A stretch of DNA of 12,903 bases from Acetobacteraceae bacterium (GTDB taxonomy: Bacteria > Pseudomonadota > Alphaproteobacteria > Acetobacterales > Acetobacteraceae): assembly GCA_003164305.1 (NCBI GenBank), contig PLSZ01000072.1:1-12903 (forward strand). The letters run 5' to 3'. The translations under genes were made by a program, and so were the position numbers. Positions within the stretch are counted from its first letter, which is position 1. Each line of letters starts with the position of its first letter. Positions 1 to 7,179 of the stretch are shown here, in pieces. Under the pieces are notes generated by a model. That model saw only the letters and a program-made list of their open reading frames with translations, had not been told where the DNA came from and did no database searches.

Positions 1-673
1 ACAGCAGCACGAAATAGATCACCGCGACCACCGTATAAACCTCCAGCGGCCGGTACGTATCCGCTGTGATCAGCGTGCCGTTATACAGCAAATCCGGCAC
101 CGCGATCGTCGATACCAGCGACGTATTCTTCAACTGCGTGATCGACTGATTGACGAACGGCGGGATCATGCGCCGCACCGCCTGAGGCAAAATCACCTGC
201 CGCATCATGATCCACGGCCGCAGCCCCAAAGCGCGCGCGGCATCCCATTGCCCGCGCTCGATCGACATGATGCCACCCCGGAATATTTCGGCGTAGAACG
301 CGGCGGTATAGCACGACAACGTCATCACCGCGGCGACCACGGCCGGGATTTGCACCCCGAGCAAAACCGGCAACGCGTAGTAAACCCAAACGATCTGCAC
401 CAGCAACGGCGTACAGCGAAACGCCTCGACGAACGCCACCAGGCACCATTGCAGCGGGAACGTCCAGAACGCCACCGAAACGGGCCAACGGGTCACCGGA
501 ATGGCCGACAAACTCGCCCAGCTGGTACGGGCCAGACGGCCCAGACCGATCAGCAAACCCAGGATCAGCCCGAGGAAAATCGATCCGGCCGTGTAGGCCA
601 GCGTGACCCCCACGCCTTTCCAGAACAACGGCGCGTAGCGGAGCAGAAAGGGAAAGTCCCATTGGTAATGCAT
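1..673 (-). CDS. Polar amino acid-type ABC transporter permease (partial, C-terminus beyond left edge)
   Basis: This is an inner-membrane permease of the HisM/GlnP/GltK type, which passes a solute from a periplasmic binding protein through the membrane using an ABC ATPase. About 224 codons are visible, starting MHYQWDFPFLLRYAPLFWKG. Hydrophobic segments lie near residues 22-45, 68-85, 90-122 and at the cut C-terminal end. The cytoplasmic EAA loop that contacts the ATPase is clear (EIFRGGIMSIERGQWDAARA, then LGL and the downstream P-Q-A-x-R-x-x-x-P-P pattern). The family is usually 215-250 residues, so only a short tail is missing. The ATG at 673 is 16 bases after the binding-protein stop codon, consistent with one transcript; its ribosome site is weak (GGGCAACGGG). 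The partner ATPase would be expected beyond the left edge. The family is certain; the substrate is not. Confidence 0.93.
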   Translation of the reverse strand, partial: MHYQWDFPFLLRYAPLFWKGVGVTLAYTAGSIFLGLILGLLIGLGRLARTSWASLSAIPVTRWPVSVAFWTFPLQWCLVAFVEAFRCTPLLVQIVWVYYALPVLLGVQIPAVVAAVMTLSCYTAAFYAEIFRGGIMSIERGQWDAARALGLRPWIMMRQVILPQAVRRMIPPFVNQSITQLKNTSLVSTIAVPDLLYNGTLITADTYRPLEVYTVVAVIYFVLL

Positions 674-689
674 GGGACCCGTTGCCCGA

Positions 690-1553
690 TCAGAACGTCA
701 ACGCCGCCGGCACCTGATCCGGATTGACCCCGGCCTTCGCCAGCCCGCCCAACATCCATTCCCGGATTTGCCCGCTGCCGCGCGCCATGTCGAGCCAGGC
801 ATTGAGGACATCCTGAAACCGGATGTCGGGCTCGCGCTGAATGCCCAGACAGCTCGGCAGCGCGACCAGCGGCTCGGTCAGCAGGTAATAGGCGCCGATG
901 GTCGGGTTCTTGGCGACCTCCGACAAGCCCAGAATGGCGGCCAGGATATGCACGTCGGCGCGGCCCGATTGCATGTTCAGCAAGCACTCGTCGCGGCTTT
1001 TGAAGCCGGTCAACTGTGCCTTGGCGCAGTACCGTTTCGCCGCCGTTTCGTGCAACGACCCGATATCGTAAACGATCTTGATGTCCGGCTTGTTGATGTC
1101 GGACCACGTCTTCGGCTCCAGGCCCTTTCTGGCGACGCAGCCGAAGGGGTGAATGATCATCGGATGGGTGAACCCAATCGACAGCGCCCGCGCCGGAGTC
1201 GGATTCAGCGCGAACGCCAGGTCCACTTTGTTCGACTGCAAATCGAGCACCGAGTTGCCATAGGTGGACTCGACGTATTCCAGCTTCGCGTCGAACACCT
1301 TGGCGATGTCGTTCGCCATGTCGATGCACGCCCCGCTCCAGGAGCCGCTGACGATATCCTTGAAGAAATACGGGATTTCCCCCGGCAACACCGCGATCCG
1401 CAGCGCCTTGGTCCGGCGCACCCGGTCGAATGTGCTCTCGTTCGCCGATTCCGCATGGGCCGTGCCCATCATGCTGACGCCGAGGCCGGTCAGCCCAAGC
1501 AACGGCAACGCGGCGGCGCCCGCCAAACGACGGCGGCCGAATCTGGTGGTCAT
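690..1553 (-). CDS. Family-3 extracellular solute-binding protein of a polar amino acid-type ABC transporter
   Basis: Periplasmic binding protein (PF00497 type, 287 residues) that captures a small solute for the permease encoded 16 bases downstream. The start chosen is the ATG at 1553, because AGGAGAGG sits 5 bases before it and a signal peptide begins there; an upstream in-frame start would add 26 residues lacking leader features. The leader has three consecutive arginines (FGRRRLAG), a hydrophobic core and a likely cut after AHA at residue 34, so export may be by Tat. The mature part shows the usual layout: K-A-L-R-I-A-V at the N-terminus, then L-x-S-N-K-V-D-L-A-F-A and N-x-T-P-A-R, the region whose Arg normally binds a ligand carboxylate. 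This suggests an amino acid or other small acid. Co-location with a Rieske oxygenase and a hydrolase suggests a catabolised substrate, but that is inference. Confidence 0.92.
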   Translation of the reverse strand: MTTRFGRRRLAGAAALPLLGLTGLGVSMMGTAHAESANESTFDRVRRTKALRIAVLPGEIPYFFKDIVSGSWSGACIDMANDIAKVFDAKLEYVESTYGNSVLDLQSNKVDLAFALNPTPARALSIGFTHPMIIHPFGCVARKGLEPKTWSDINKPDIKIVYDIGSLHETAAKRYCAKAQLTGFKSRDECLLNMQSGRADVHILAAILGLSEVAKNPTIGAYYLLTEPLVALPSCLGIQREPDIRFQDVLNAWLDMARGSGQIREWMLGGLAKAGVNPDQVPAALTF

Positions 1554-1579
1554 CGATGCCTCTCCTGTCTCGCGACGTT

Positions 1580-1629
1580 CGCCGCGACTCTTGTGCGGCG
1601 CAGAATGAGGGCAGGGCGCGGTATCGCGC
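1580..1629 (-). other. Two small inverted repeats between hydrolase and binding-protein genes
   Basis: The 81-base gap contains CGCCGC (1580-1585) facing GCGGCG (1595-1600) around a 9-base loop, and GCGCG (1616-1620) facing CGCGC (1625-1629) around GTAT. Neither is followed by a T-run on the minus strand, so they are not classic terminators. They may form RNA structure between the hydrolase stop and the binding-protein leader, and could set relative expression of a high-abundance binding protein. In DNA this GC-rich, chance repeats of this size are common. Confidence 0.25.
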
Positions 1630-1634
1630 AAGCC

Positions 1635-2534
1635 TCAGCTTCGCTGTCCCAGGTCGCAAATCGCCTGAACGATCGCCTCGGGCGCCTCGTTCGGCAGGAA
1701 ATGGCCCGCGACCGGGATGACCCGCCGCTCATAGCTGTGCGTGAAGTGCCGGGCATGCTCCGCGGAGCCCGCCACCGGCCCAACCCCATCCGCCTCCCCG
1801 TGGAGCACAATGGCCGGCACCGTGATGGAAGGTTGCGCCGCGAGCCGTGCCTCGATCGCCGCCAGAGCCGGATCGCCGGGCGCGTTCTGATGCCGGTGCC
1901 GGTACGACTGGATCACCACATCGACGAAATCCGGATTGTCGAAGCTCGCCGCGGTGGTGTCGTAGACGGTGTCGGAAAAAGCCCAGTTTGGGGACCACAG
2001 GCGCCAGAGCAGCTTGCAGATCGCGTGGCGGTTCGCGGACAGGCCGGCCCGCCCGCGCTCGGTGTTGAAATACCATTGGTACCAGTGGGCATATTCCTGC
2101 TCGGCCGGTGCCGGTTGCAAGCACGCCGCGATGTTCTGGATGTTGTAGCCGTTGATCGACATCAGCGCCCGCGCCCGCTCCGGCCACAGCGCCGCGACCA
2201 CGCAGGCCGCCCGTCCGCCCCAGTCGTATCCTCCGAGTACCGCCCGATCGATCGCCAGCGCGTCCATGAAGTCCAGCAGGTCTTTGCCCAATGCGGCCTG
2301 CTCGCCCGACCGCGGCGTCTCCGGCGACAAGAACCGCGTGGGCCCATAGCCGCGCAACCAGGGTACCAGAACCCGCCAGCCGCGCTCGGCCAGCAGTGGG
2401 GCGGCGCCGTCATAACTATGGATGTCGTCGGGGAAACCGTGCAGCAGGATAACCGGCGGCCCATTCTGGGGACCGGTTTCCGAATACGCGATCTCCAGCA
2501 CGGGGGTGCGAACGGTTTTGTGGGTCATTGCCAT
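1635..2534 (-). CDS. Alpha/beta hydrolase, epoxide hydrolase-like
   Basis: Alpha/beta-fold hydrolase of 299 residues, with no signal peptide, so cytoplasmic. The oxyanion motif HGFP is at residues 32-35. The nucleophile elbow reads G-G-Y-D-W-G-G with Asp104 in place of Ser, typical of soluble epoxide hydrolases and haloalkane dehalogenases, which form an alkyl-enzyme ester. A likely acid is Asp249 (LHGEADG) and the catalytic His is H278 (AGHFLPNEAP). The cap region holds tyrosines (Y152, Y155 in WYQWYFNTERGR) that could activate an epoxide oxygen; the HGFP motif and cap favour epoxide hydrolase over dehalogenase. It starts at ATG 2534, with a second ATG two codons in at 2528; neither has a strong ribosome site. 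It follows the Rieske oxygenase gene by 69 bases on the same strand, so it may act on an oxygenase-derived product. The substrate is unknown. Confidence 0.9.
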   Translation of the reverse strand: MAMTHKTVRTPVLEIAYSETGPQNGPPVILLHGFPDDIHSYDGAAPLLAERGWRVLVPWLRGYGPTRFLSPETPRSGEQAALGKDLLDFMDALAIDRAVLGGYDWGGRAACVVAALWPERARALMSINGYNIQNIAACLQPAPAEQEYAHWYQWYFNTERGRAGLSANRHAICKLLWRLWSPNWAFSDTVYDTTAASFDNPDFVDVVIQSYRHRHQNAPGDPALAAIEARLAAQPSITVPAIVLHGEADGVGPVAGSAEHARHFTHSYERRVIPVAGHFLPNEAPEAIVQAICDLGQRS

Positions 2535-2597
2535 TCACCGGTCCAGGTTCGAATCACGGAACCCGCATGATGCCATGGCCCTCGAAACGACGCGACC

Positions 2598-2611
2598 CGC
2601 GATTTATCGCG
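2598..2611 (-). other. Small stem-loop across the Rieske gene stop codon
   Basis: CGCGA (2598-2602) faces TCGCG (2607-2611) around a 4-base loop; the TAA stop codon (2604-2606) lies in the loop. There is no T-tract. It may mildly affect termination or message stability between the oxygenase and hydrolase genes, but it could be chance. Confidence 0.2.
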
Positions 2612-3644
2612 ACGCCGAACCGTCCGCCTCGATCAACTTCGCCATCAACCGCCGGAACTGAGCGACCGAACGATCGAACGACAACGTCATCATCGCATCG
2701 CCTCCGGAGGCGTCGATGATCTTCTGTTGCGCCTCGATCATGTCCTTGTCCTCCCGGAACGCCACGCCGAACATCTCGATTTGCAGTCGTAACTTCGCCT
2801 CCGCCGCCTGCCGCGCCGGCTGCCCGCCCGAGTAATAATAGATCGTGCTGGTCTCCGTGACCGGCGTTACCGCCTGCGACGTGACGGTCTCGTACAGCGG
2901 TTCGAGACCGGCCGGTCCATCCGGAAACCGCTCGGCGGTACCGACGGGGTAGCCGGACGATCGGAGCAGGAAGACCCCTGGCACGACGAAATCGCAAGCC
3001 GACCATTGATCCACCTTCGTTCCATCCGGCATGGGCGCGTAGGAGGCCGCCGGCGTATCGCGCAGCCACCGCTTCACCCGCACGCCATGATCCAGCGGCG
3101 TGAAATCCGGCTGCGTGCGCCCCCAGGCGGAGTTGTTACGGCCCAGTGTTTTTTCGTGGACGTAGCTGAGATGAGTGAGGTCCAGGAGGTTGTCGTGAAT
3201 GAGCTGATAATTGGCATCGTAATGAAGTTCGCCGGTATTCACAACGTACGCCGGATCTCCATGTCCGATCGCTCGCGGAATGAGCGCGGGATCGGCGCGC
3301 GCCGGATCGCCCATCCATACCCAGATCCAGCGATCTTGCTCCAGCACGGGATACGAGCGAACCGCGACACCGGCCGGGATTTTATCCGTGCTGGGAATTT
3401 CCACGCAGGCACCGGAGGCGGAGAATTTAAGGCCATGGTACATGCAACGAATATCGTCGCCCTCAATACGGCCGCGCGACAGCGGCGCGAAACGATGGCA
3501 ACAGAGATCCCGCGGCGCCGCGATCCCGCCACTTCCAGCGCGGTAAAGAATGATGGAGTCTCCCACGATCGTTCGCGCGACGATCTCGCCCGGAGTCACC
3601 TGGTGGCTCCACCCCGCCACGTACCACCAATTCTTCAGGAACAT
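2604..3644 (-). CDS. Rieske [2Fe-2S] aromatic ring-hydroxylating/O-demethylating oxygenase, VanA-like
   Basis: Terminal oxygenase component (346 residues) of a two-component Rieske system; it uses electrons from a separate reductase to hydroxylate or O-demethylate an aromatic or similar substrate. The Rieske cluster ligands are C48-x-H50 and C67-x2-H70 (CCHRFAPLS and CMYHG). The mononuclear iron site is visible as D155-x2-H158-x4-H163 (LLDLTHLSYVH), with a C-terminal E-D-x4-E-A-Q-Q segment typical of the VanA/PobA group, which may supply the carboxylate ligand. Length matches vanillate O-demethylase oxygenases (about 330-360). The start MFLKNWWYVAGW is the family's standard N-terminus, with AGGA about 12 bases upstream. 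No ferredoxin reductase (VanB) is in the window, so the electron partner must lie elsewhere. The exact substrate cannot be told from sequence. Confidence 0.95.
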   Translation of the reverse strand: MFLKNWWYVAGWSHQVTPGEIVARTIVGDSIILYRAGSGGIAAPRDLCCHRFAPLSRGRIEGDDIRCMYHGLKFSASGACVEIPSTDKIPAGVAVRSYPVLEQDRWIWVWMGDPARADPALIPRAIGHGDPAYVVNTGELHYDANYQLIHDNLLDLTHLSYVHEKTLGRNNSAWGRTQPDFTPLDHGVRVKRWLRDTPAASYAPMPDGTKVDQWSACDFVVPGVFLLRSSGYPVGTAERFPDGPAGLEPLYETVTSQAVTPVTETSTIYYYSGGQPARQAAEAKLRLQIEMFGVAFREDKDMIEAQQKIIDASGGDAMMTLSFDRSVAQFRRLMAKLIEADGSASR

Positions 3645-3663
3645 CGCGAGGTTTCGTCCTGGT

Positions 3664-3689
3664 GCGCGGCCTCGTCAGGCGGGCCGCGC
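3664..3689 (-). terminator. GC-rich hairpin between ycjF and the Rieske oxygenase gene
   Basis: GCGCGGCC (3664-3671) and GGCCGCGC (3682-3689) form a perfect 8-base inverted repeat with a 10-base loop, inside the 54-base gap after the ycjF TAG stop and before the Rieske start. No U-run follows on the minus strand, so it is not a canonical intrinsic terminator. It might be a weak terminator or an RNA-stability element separating the YcjXF genes from the catabolic genes. Confidence 0.35.
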
Positions 3690-3698
3690 GGGGACACC

Positions 3699-4631
3699 CT
3701 AAAGCGGCGAACACGCCTCCGCCACCGTCCGCGCCAACAGATAAATGCGCCGAGCGGTAATCCCAGCCCCGGGCGCGGCCGAGGCGATGGACCGCAGCAC
3801 CGGCGCGTCGGCGAGGAAATGCGCCGCCGCCGCCCCGGCGATTTCATTGACGCCGTACACACTCGCCGCCGTCACCGCCGCCCGCCTCACCAACCCCACT
3901 GTCACACTCAATCCTGGGCGTAACCCATACAGCGACGCGATCTCCCGGATCAGCTTCAAGGAGCGCAATCCGGCGGCCAGGCCTTCCAGCGCCGGAGACG
4001 GAATGATCGCCACCATCGCTGCTCCCTGCGACGCCGCGCGCACGCCCAGAGCATTGGCCTGTTCGCGTAACGGTTCGATCGCGCGATGAGCCAGCATGGC
4101 ACGGACTTCCTCGGTCGTCACGCAGCCGTTCATCGCCAGCCGGATGCTGTCGGGATCGGCCAGCCTGTCCGCCACGGTCGTCAGCCAGGCCGAGCACTCC
4201 GCGCGCGCGACCTCCACCGCCACCCCGGGCGGGCGCAACCGGGCGCGCAGTCCATCGACCCGCGTCAGCCGCCGGTAGGAGCGGATTTCCCGGCCAATTC
4301 CCCATAGCACCGCCAGCACGCCGGCGCTGACGGTCGCCAGACTGATCCAGCCAAGCACCGGCGAGCGCGCCATCTGATCGATCACGAACCCGATCAGCGA
4401 CAGCAGCGAGCCACCCGCGACCAAAATGCCAAGCCCAGCCGCGATCCATCCGATCGCCCCAAGACCCGGAGACGGGAGAGGCAGCGGAACGCGCATGGGC
4501 AATGCCTCGGGCGGCGCGCTGATGGTGTCGATGAAGCCCGGATCGAGCGGCCGCTCCAGCGTCGCCGCGGTGACCGGCGGCGGCTCCGGCGGGCGCGGAT
4601 CGTCCATGAAGCCAGGCTGGAACGCGGTCAT
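3699..4631 (-). CDS. YcjF/DUF697 family membrane protein (TIGR01620 type)
   Basis: Inner-membrane protein of 310 residues, resembling E. coli YcjF, which in many proteobacteria sits directly after YcjX. The ATG at 4631 overlaps the ycjX TGA as ATGA, pointing to translational coupling and fixing the start; upstream extension of this frame only mirrors ycjX. A Pro-rich cytoplasmic-looking N-terminus (residues 1-55) carries two PGF-M/I-D repeats (6-10 and 31-35). Two adjacent membrane segments follow at about 57-85 and 92-112, then a basic RSYRRL stretch and a long helical soluble region ending in the DUF697 part (VGLVRRAAVTAASVYGVNEI). The molecular function of the family is not established; in enterobacteria the pair is linked to the phage-shock stress regulon. 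No psp genes are visible here. Confidence 0.87.
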   Translation of the reverse strand: MTAFQPGFMDDPRPPEPPPVTAATLERPLDPGFIDTISAPPEALPMRVPLPLPSPGLGAIGWIAAGLGILVAGGSLLSLIGFVIDQMARSPVLGWISLATVSAGVLAVLWGIGREIRSYRRLTRVDGLRARLRPPGVAVEVARAECSAWLTTVADRLADPDSIRLAMNGCVTTEEVRAMLAHRAIEPLREQANALGVRAASQGAAMVAIIPSPALEGLAAGLRSLKLIREIASLYGLRPGLSVTVGLVRRAAVTAASVYGVNEIAGAAAAHFLADAPVLRSIASAAPGAGITARRIYLLARTVAEACSPL

Positions 4632-6040
4632 AACCTGTCTCCGATCAGATCGACCAAAATCCGGTCCAGACCGAGATGCGGGATGCCATTCGCCGCATGT
4701 GGGTCGATCGGCGGCGGGGTGAAAGAGGGCAACTCGAAATACCGCCCGGACCAGAAACTGTCGGGCGGGTGGGCGATCGGCACGTTGCCGACCCGATACG
4801 GCCTCGCCTGGGTTTCCCCCAGTTTCTTGCCCCAGACGACCGGGTCGCGATGCCCGTCGGGTTGATCGGCCCACCCGTCCGTGGTCGAAACGACCGAGGC
4901 GGCCGCGTGATACGACACGGCGTCGGACGGCGTCTCTGCCCCGCGCACCATGTCGCGCATCAAGGCGCGCAGATTATCGCGGTGCAGTTCCGGCACGTGA
5001 TCCGCTTTGGTCGCGACGAACGCCACCCGCTCGATCGCGCTGCCGCCGAGCCAGCGTGGCAGGATCGAATCGCCGCCCGAAAGTCCGGCGGCGATGTCGG
5101 CGATGGCGCGTTCGGTGTCCTCGAACGCCGCGCGGCCGGCGTGCAGCGCGCCAAGCGCGTCGACCAGCACGATCTGCCGGTCGAAATCCCGGAAATGCGT
5201 GTCGAAGAAGGTGGCGCGGATTTCGGTTTTGTAAGCCTCGAACCGCTCGCTCAGCAGCTCGGCGATGGAATTGCGCGCCGGGCTCGCGGGCAGGTTATCG
5301 GCCGGGAAAAACCACATGAACGGCGCATCGTTGCGCGCGCCTATCGTCAGAAAACGCCCAGGTTGCAGGTATCGCAGGCCGTGATCGGTTCGGCAGCGTT
5401 CCAACGCCGCTTTATACAACGCGTGCCCGCGCTGGATCAGCGCGTCGTCGGCAATCCGGGAAGGATCGATATGGGAGATAAATGACAGAAACTCGGCCGC
5501 TGCGTCCACCCGCGGCTTCTCCCGCAAACGAGCCAGCGTCTCAGCCGACCATCGCGCGTGCGACAGGGCCAGCAGCGGCAGATCGAGCAACCACTCCCCC
5601 GGATAATCCAACAATTCCAGACGCAGCCTGGGTGTTCCCGACATCGACCGGATCTGGCCAAGCAACCCGCCGCCGGCGCGGATTTCAATTTCCAGTTCGA
5701 TCTCGGCCAGGTCCTCGGTGCGCGCCGGCCATTTCGGTTGCGCACCGGCCAGGTCGGCCAGCTTCCCCGGATAATCGAACCGCGGCGTGGTGCTGGCGCG
5801 CGCCGGCACCAACCTGATATTCCGCAGCCGTTCCGAGCCGCCTTTGTCGATATGCGCGCGTAACGCCGGCATCGTCGGCTTGCCGGTGCCCATCGCCAGC
5901 AGATTGGCGATCAGCGAGGTGATGAACACCGTCTTGCCCGAGCGCGACAACCCGGTCACCGCGACCTTGATCGGCCGGTCGTTGATCAGGTTGTCGAGCG
6001 AATGCCAGAGGTCCCCGGCGGTACTCAGGATGCCTCGCAA
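4628..6040 (-). CDS. ycjX: YcjX-like P-loop NTPase (DUF463 family)
   Basis: Putative GTP/ATP-binding protein of 470 residues related to E. coli YcjX. The P-loop GLSRSGKT is at residues 30-37, inside the family signature VTGLSRSGKTVFITSL. Residues 145-150 read DYPGEW (Walker-B/switch region in this family), followed by LLDLP. Later family blocks are YLQPGRF, F-x-F-D-R-Q-I-V-L-V-D and the guanine-type motif A-T-K-A-D-H-V. The only in-frame start before the P-loop other than CTG is TTG at 6040, because TGA of the preceding dehydrogenase is the very next codon upstream. Translation therefore probably depends on re-initiation after that gene. The ycjF start overlaps its stop. Function is unknown; membrane-stress roles have been proposed from psp linkage in enterobacteria. 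Confidence 0.92.
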   Translation of the reverse strand: MRGILSTAGDLWHSLDNLINDRPIKVAVTGLSRSGKTVFITSLIANLLAMGTGKPTMPALRAHIDKGGSERLRNIRLVPARASTTPRFDYPGKLADLAGAQPKWPARTEDLAEIELEIEIRAGGGLLGQIRSMSGTPRLRLELLDYPGEWLLDLPLLALSHARWSAETLARLREKPRVDAAAEFLSFISHIDPSRIADDALIQRGHALYKAALERCRTDHGLRYLQPGRFLTIGARNDAPFMWFFPADNLPASPARNSIAELLSERFEAYKTEIRATFFDTHFRDFDRQIVLVDALGALHAGRAAFEDTERAIADIAAGLSGGDSILPRWLGGSAIERVAFVATKADHVPELHRDNLRALMRDMVRGAETPSDAVSYHAAASVVSTTDGWADQPDGHRDPVVWGKKLGETQARPYRVGNVPIAHPPDSFWSGRYFELPSFTPPPIDPHAANGIPHLGLDRILVDLIGDRL

Positions 6041-6841
6041 TCAGCGCACCAGATTGTTGGTGACCGCGCCGCCCGTCGCGGTGCGCCCGCCATCCGCGAC
6101 GTATTGCGCGCCGGTGATGTTGGACGCCAGATCGGAGCACAGGAAAATCACCAGGTTGGCGATTTCCTCGGCGGTCCCGTAGCGGCCGAGTGGGATATTC
6201 TGCTGATAGCGGCTGCCGACACTGCCGGGGTCGGAGGGATTGAGCATCGCCTCCAGCGAATGGATCATGCGCGTATCGATCGGTCCGGGACACACCGCGT
6301 TGACGCGGACGCCGGCCCGCGCGACCTCGCCCGCCGCGGTCTTGGTCAGGCCGATCACCGCGTGTTTCGACGCCACGTAAGCCGGCATCCCCGGCGAGGC
6401 CACCAGGCCCGCGACCGAGGCCGTGTTCACCACCGCGCCGCGGCCTTGCCTGATCATCACCGGCAGCACGTGCCGCAAGCCGAGAAACACGCCTTTGACG
6501 TTCACCGCCATGACGCGATCGAACATGTCCTCATCATATTCCGCCGTCGGCGCGACGGAGCCTTCGATGCCCGCGTTGTTATAGAAACAATCGATCGCGC
6601 CATACGCGTCGAGCGTGGCTTTGACGTAGTTCTGGACTTCGGCGGACCGCGTGACGTCGGCCGCGACGAAGCGCGAGTCGCCGCCTTGCTGGCGCACGAT
6701 GCCCGACGTGGCTTCGCCCGCGTCCTTGTCGTGGTCGACGATGACCACTTTGGCGCCGCGGGTGGCGAAACCGATCGCGGCGGCCCGGCCGATGCCGTTG
6801 CCCGCGCCGGTGATCAGGACGACCTTGCCTGTGAAATCCAC
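6041..6841 (-). CDS. Short-chain dehydrogenase/reductase (classical SDR)
   Basis: NAD(P)-dependent oxidoreductase of the classical SDR family, 266 residues from the GTG at 6841. The cofactor motif TGAGNGIG starts at residue 11, NNAG is at about 88-91, and the catalytic set is Ser142 (NTASVAG), Tyr155 and Lys159 (YVASK). Asp36 at the end of the second strand (VVIVDHD) suggests NAD rather than NADP. PGPIDTRM and the C-terminal GAQYVADGG are standard. Start choice: GTG 6841 has GGAGGA just upstream with ideal spacing, whereas the in-frame ATG at 6853 (adding MEEN) has no ribosome site; the GGAGG lies inside those four codons. It is the first gene of the minus-strand run. The stop codon directly abuts the ycjX start in the same frame. 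Substrate unknown; sterol/hydroxy-acid/3-oxoacyl type reactions are all possible. Confidence 0.93.
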   Translation of the reverse strand: MDFTGKVVLITGAGNGIGRAAAIGFATRGAKVVIVDHDKDAGEATSGIVRQQGGDSRFVAADVTRSAEVQNYVKATLDAYGAIDCFYNNAGIEGSVAPTAEYDEDMFDRVMAVNVKGVFLGLRHVLPVMIRQGRGAVVNTASVAGLVASPGMPAYVASKHAVIGLTKTAAGEVARAGVRVNAVCPGPIDTRMIHSLEAMLNPSDPGSVGSRYQQNIPLGRYGTAEEIANLVIFLCSDLASNITGAQYVADGGRTATGGAVTNNLVR

Positions 6842-7179
6842 GTTTTCCTCCATGGGATGGGTGTCTCGGGCCTGTGTTTAGGCCATTTCCGTTCCGTCTG
6901 GCACGCCCCCCTGAGGTCTCGCCGTCATCACCCTCAAACGTCACCGGGCTCGGCCCGGTGATCTGTCGCCCCACACACCGAGATGATGGCGGCGTTTTGC
7001 GCCGGCCATGACGGGTTGGAGTGCGTGACAAAGAGACAGACGTAAATGGAGCCGCCATAAATGGCTCCCTATCGCCAACGGATGGCGACGCGCTCGCGTT
7101 TTTACATTGCATGACTGCATCGACTTATGTCAGGATGCGGTCCGCTGGTCAGCAAGGCGCCGGCGGAACAGGGGGCAAG
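6842..7179. other. Divergent intergenic region between SDR and lysozyme genes
   Basis: This 338-base non-coding stretch separates divergent genes and should carry both promoters. It contains the first copy of a two-hairpin palindromic repeat (6923-7013). GGAGCC (7048-7053) and GGCTCC (7063-7068) form an inverted repeat. A poor promoter-like pair, TTTACA (7101-7106) and TTATGT (7125-7130) with 18 bases between, points at the lysozyme. Reading frames open through it have no recognisable protein and no ribosome sites. The base composition around 7030-7135 is less GC-rich than the flanking genes. Confidence 0.55.
6923..7013 (+). repeat. REP-like double-hairpin palindromic repeat, copy 1
   Basis: Two adjacent stem-loops. 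The first is perfect: TCACCGGGC (6941-6949) pairs with GCCCGGTGA (6953-6961) around a 3-base loop. The second pairs ATGGC-GGCG (6986-6994) with CGCC-GCCAT (7000-7009), with one bulged G. A second copy in the same orientation lies at 10184-10269. Shared identical blocks are GGCCCGGTGATCTG (6952-6965 here) and CCGGCCATGACG (7002-7013 here). The intergenic location and the architecture fit REP/BIME-like dispersed elements mobilised or maintained in trans; no RAYT transposase is visible in the window. Confidence 0.7.

Noticed and set aside
81..662. A 193-codon open frame on the minus strand
   Set aside because: It shares the strand with the permease but in another frame. The permease frame shows membrane segments and the EAA loop; this one is Gly/Arg-rich without structure.
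672..2570. A 632-codon open frame on the plus strand
   Set aside because: It lies opposite the binding-protein and hydrolase genes, both of which have clear family motifs, signal peptide or catalytic residues. It is Arg/Gln/His-rich, as antisense frames of GC-rich genes are, and shows no family features.
3006..3923. A 305-codon plus-strand frame over the Rieske gene
   Set aside because: It is antisense to a gene with intact Rieske ligands and has no recognisable domain.
4632..4874. N-terminal extension of YcjF
   Set aside because: The extension only mirrors ycjX in another frame; the ATGA overlap at 4631 gives the natural start.
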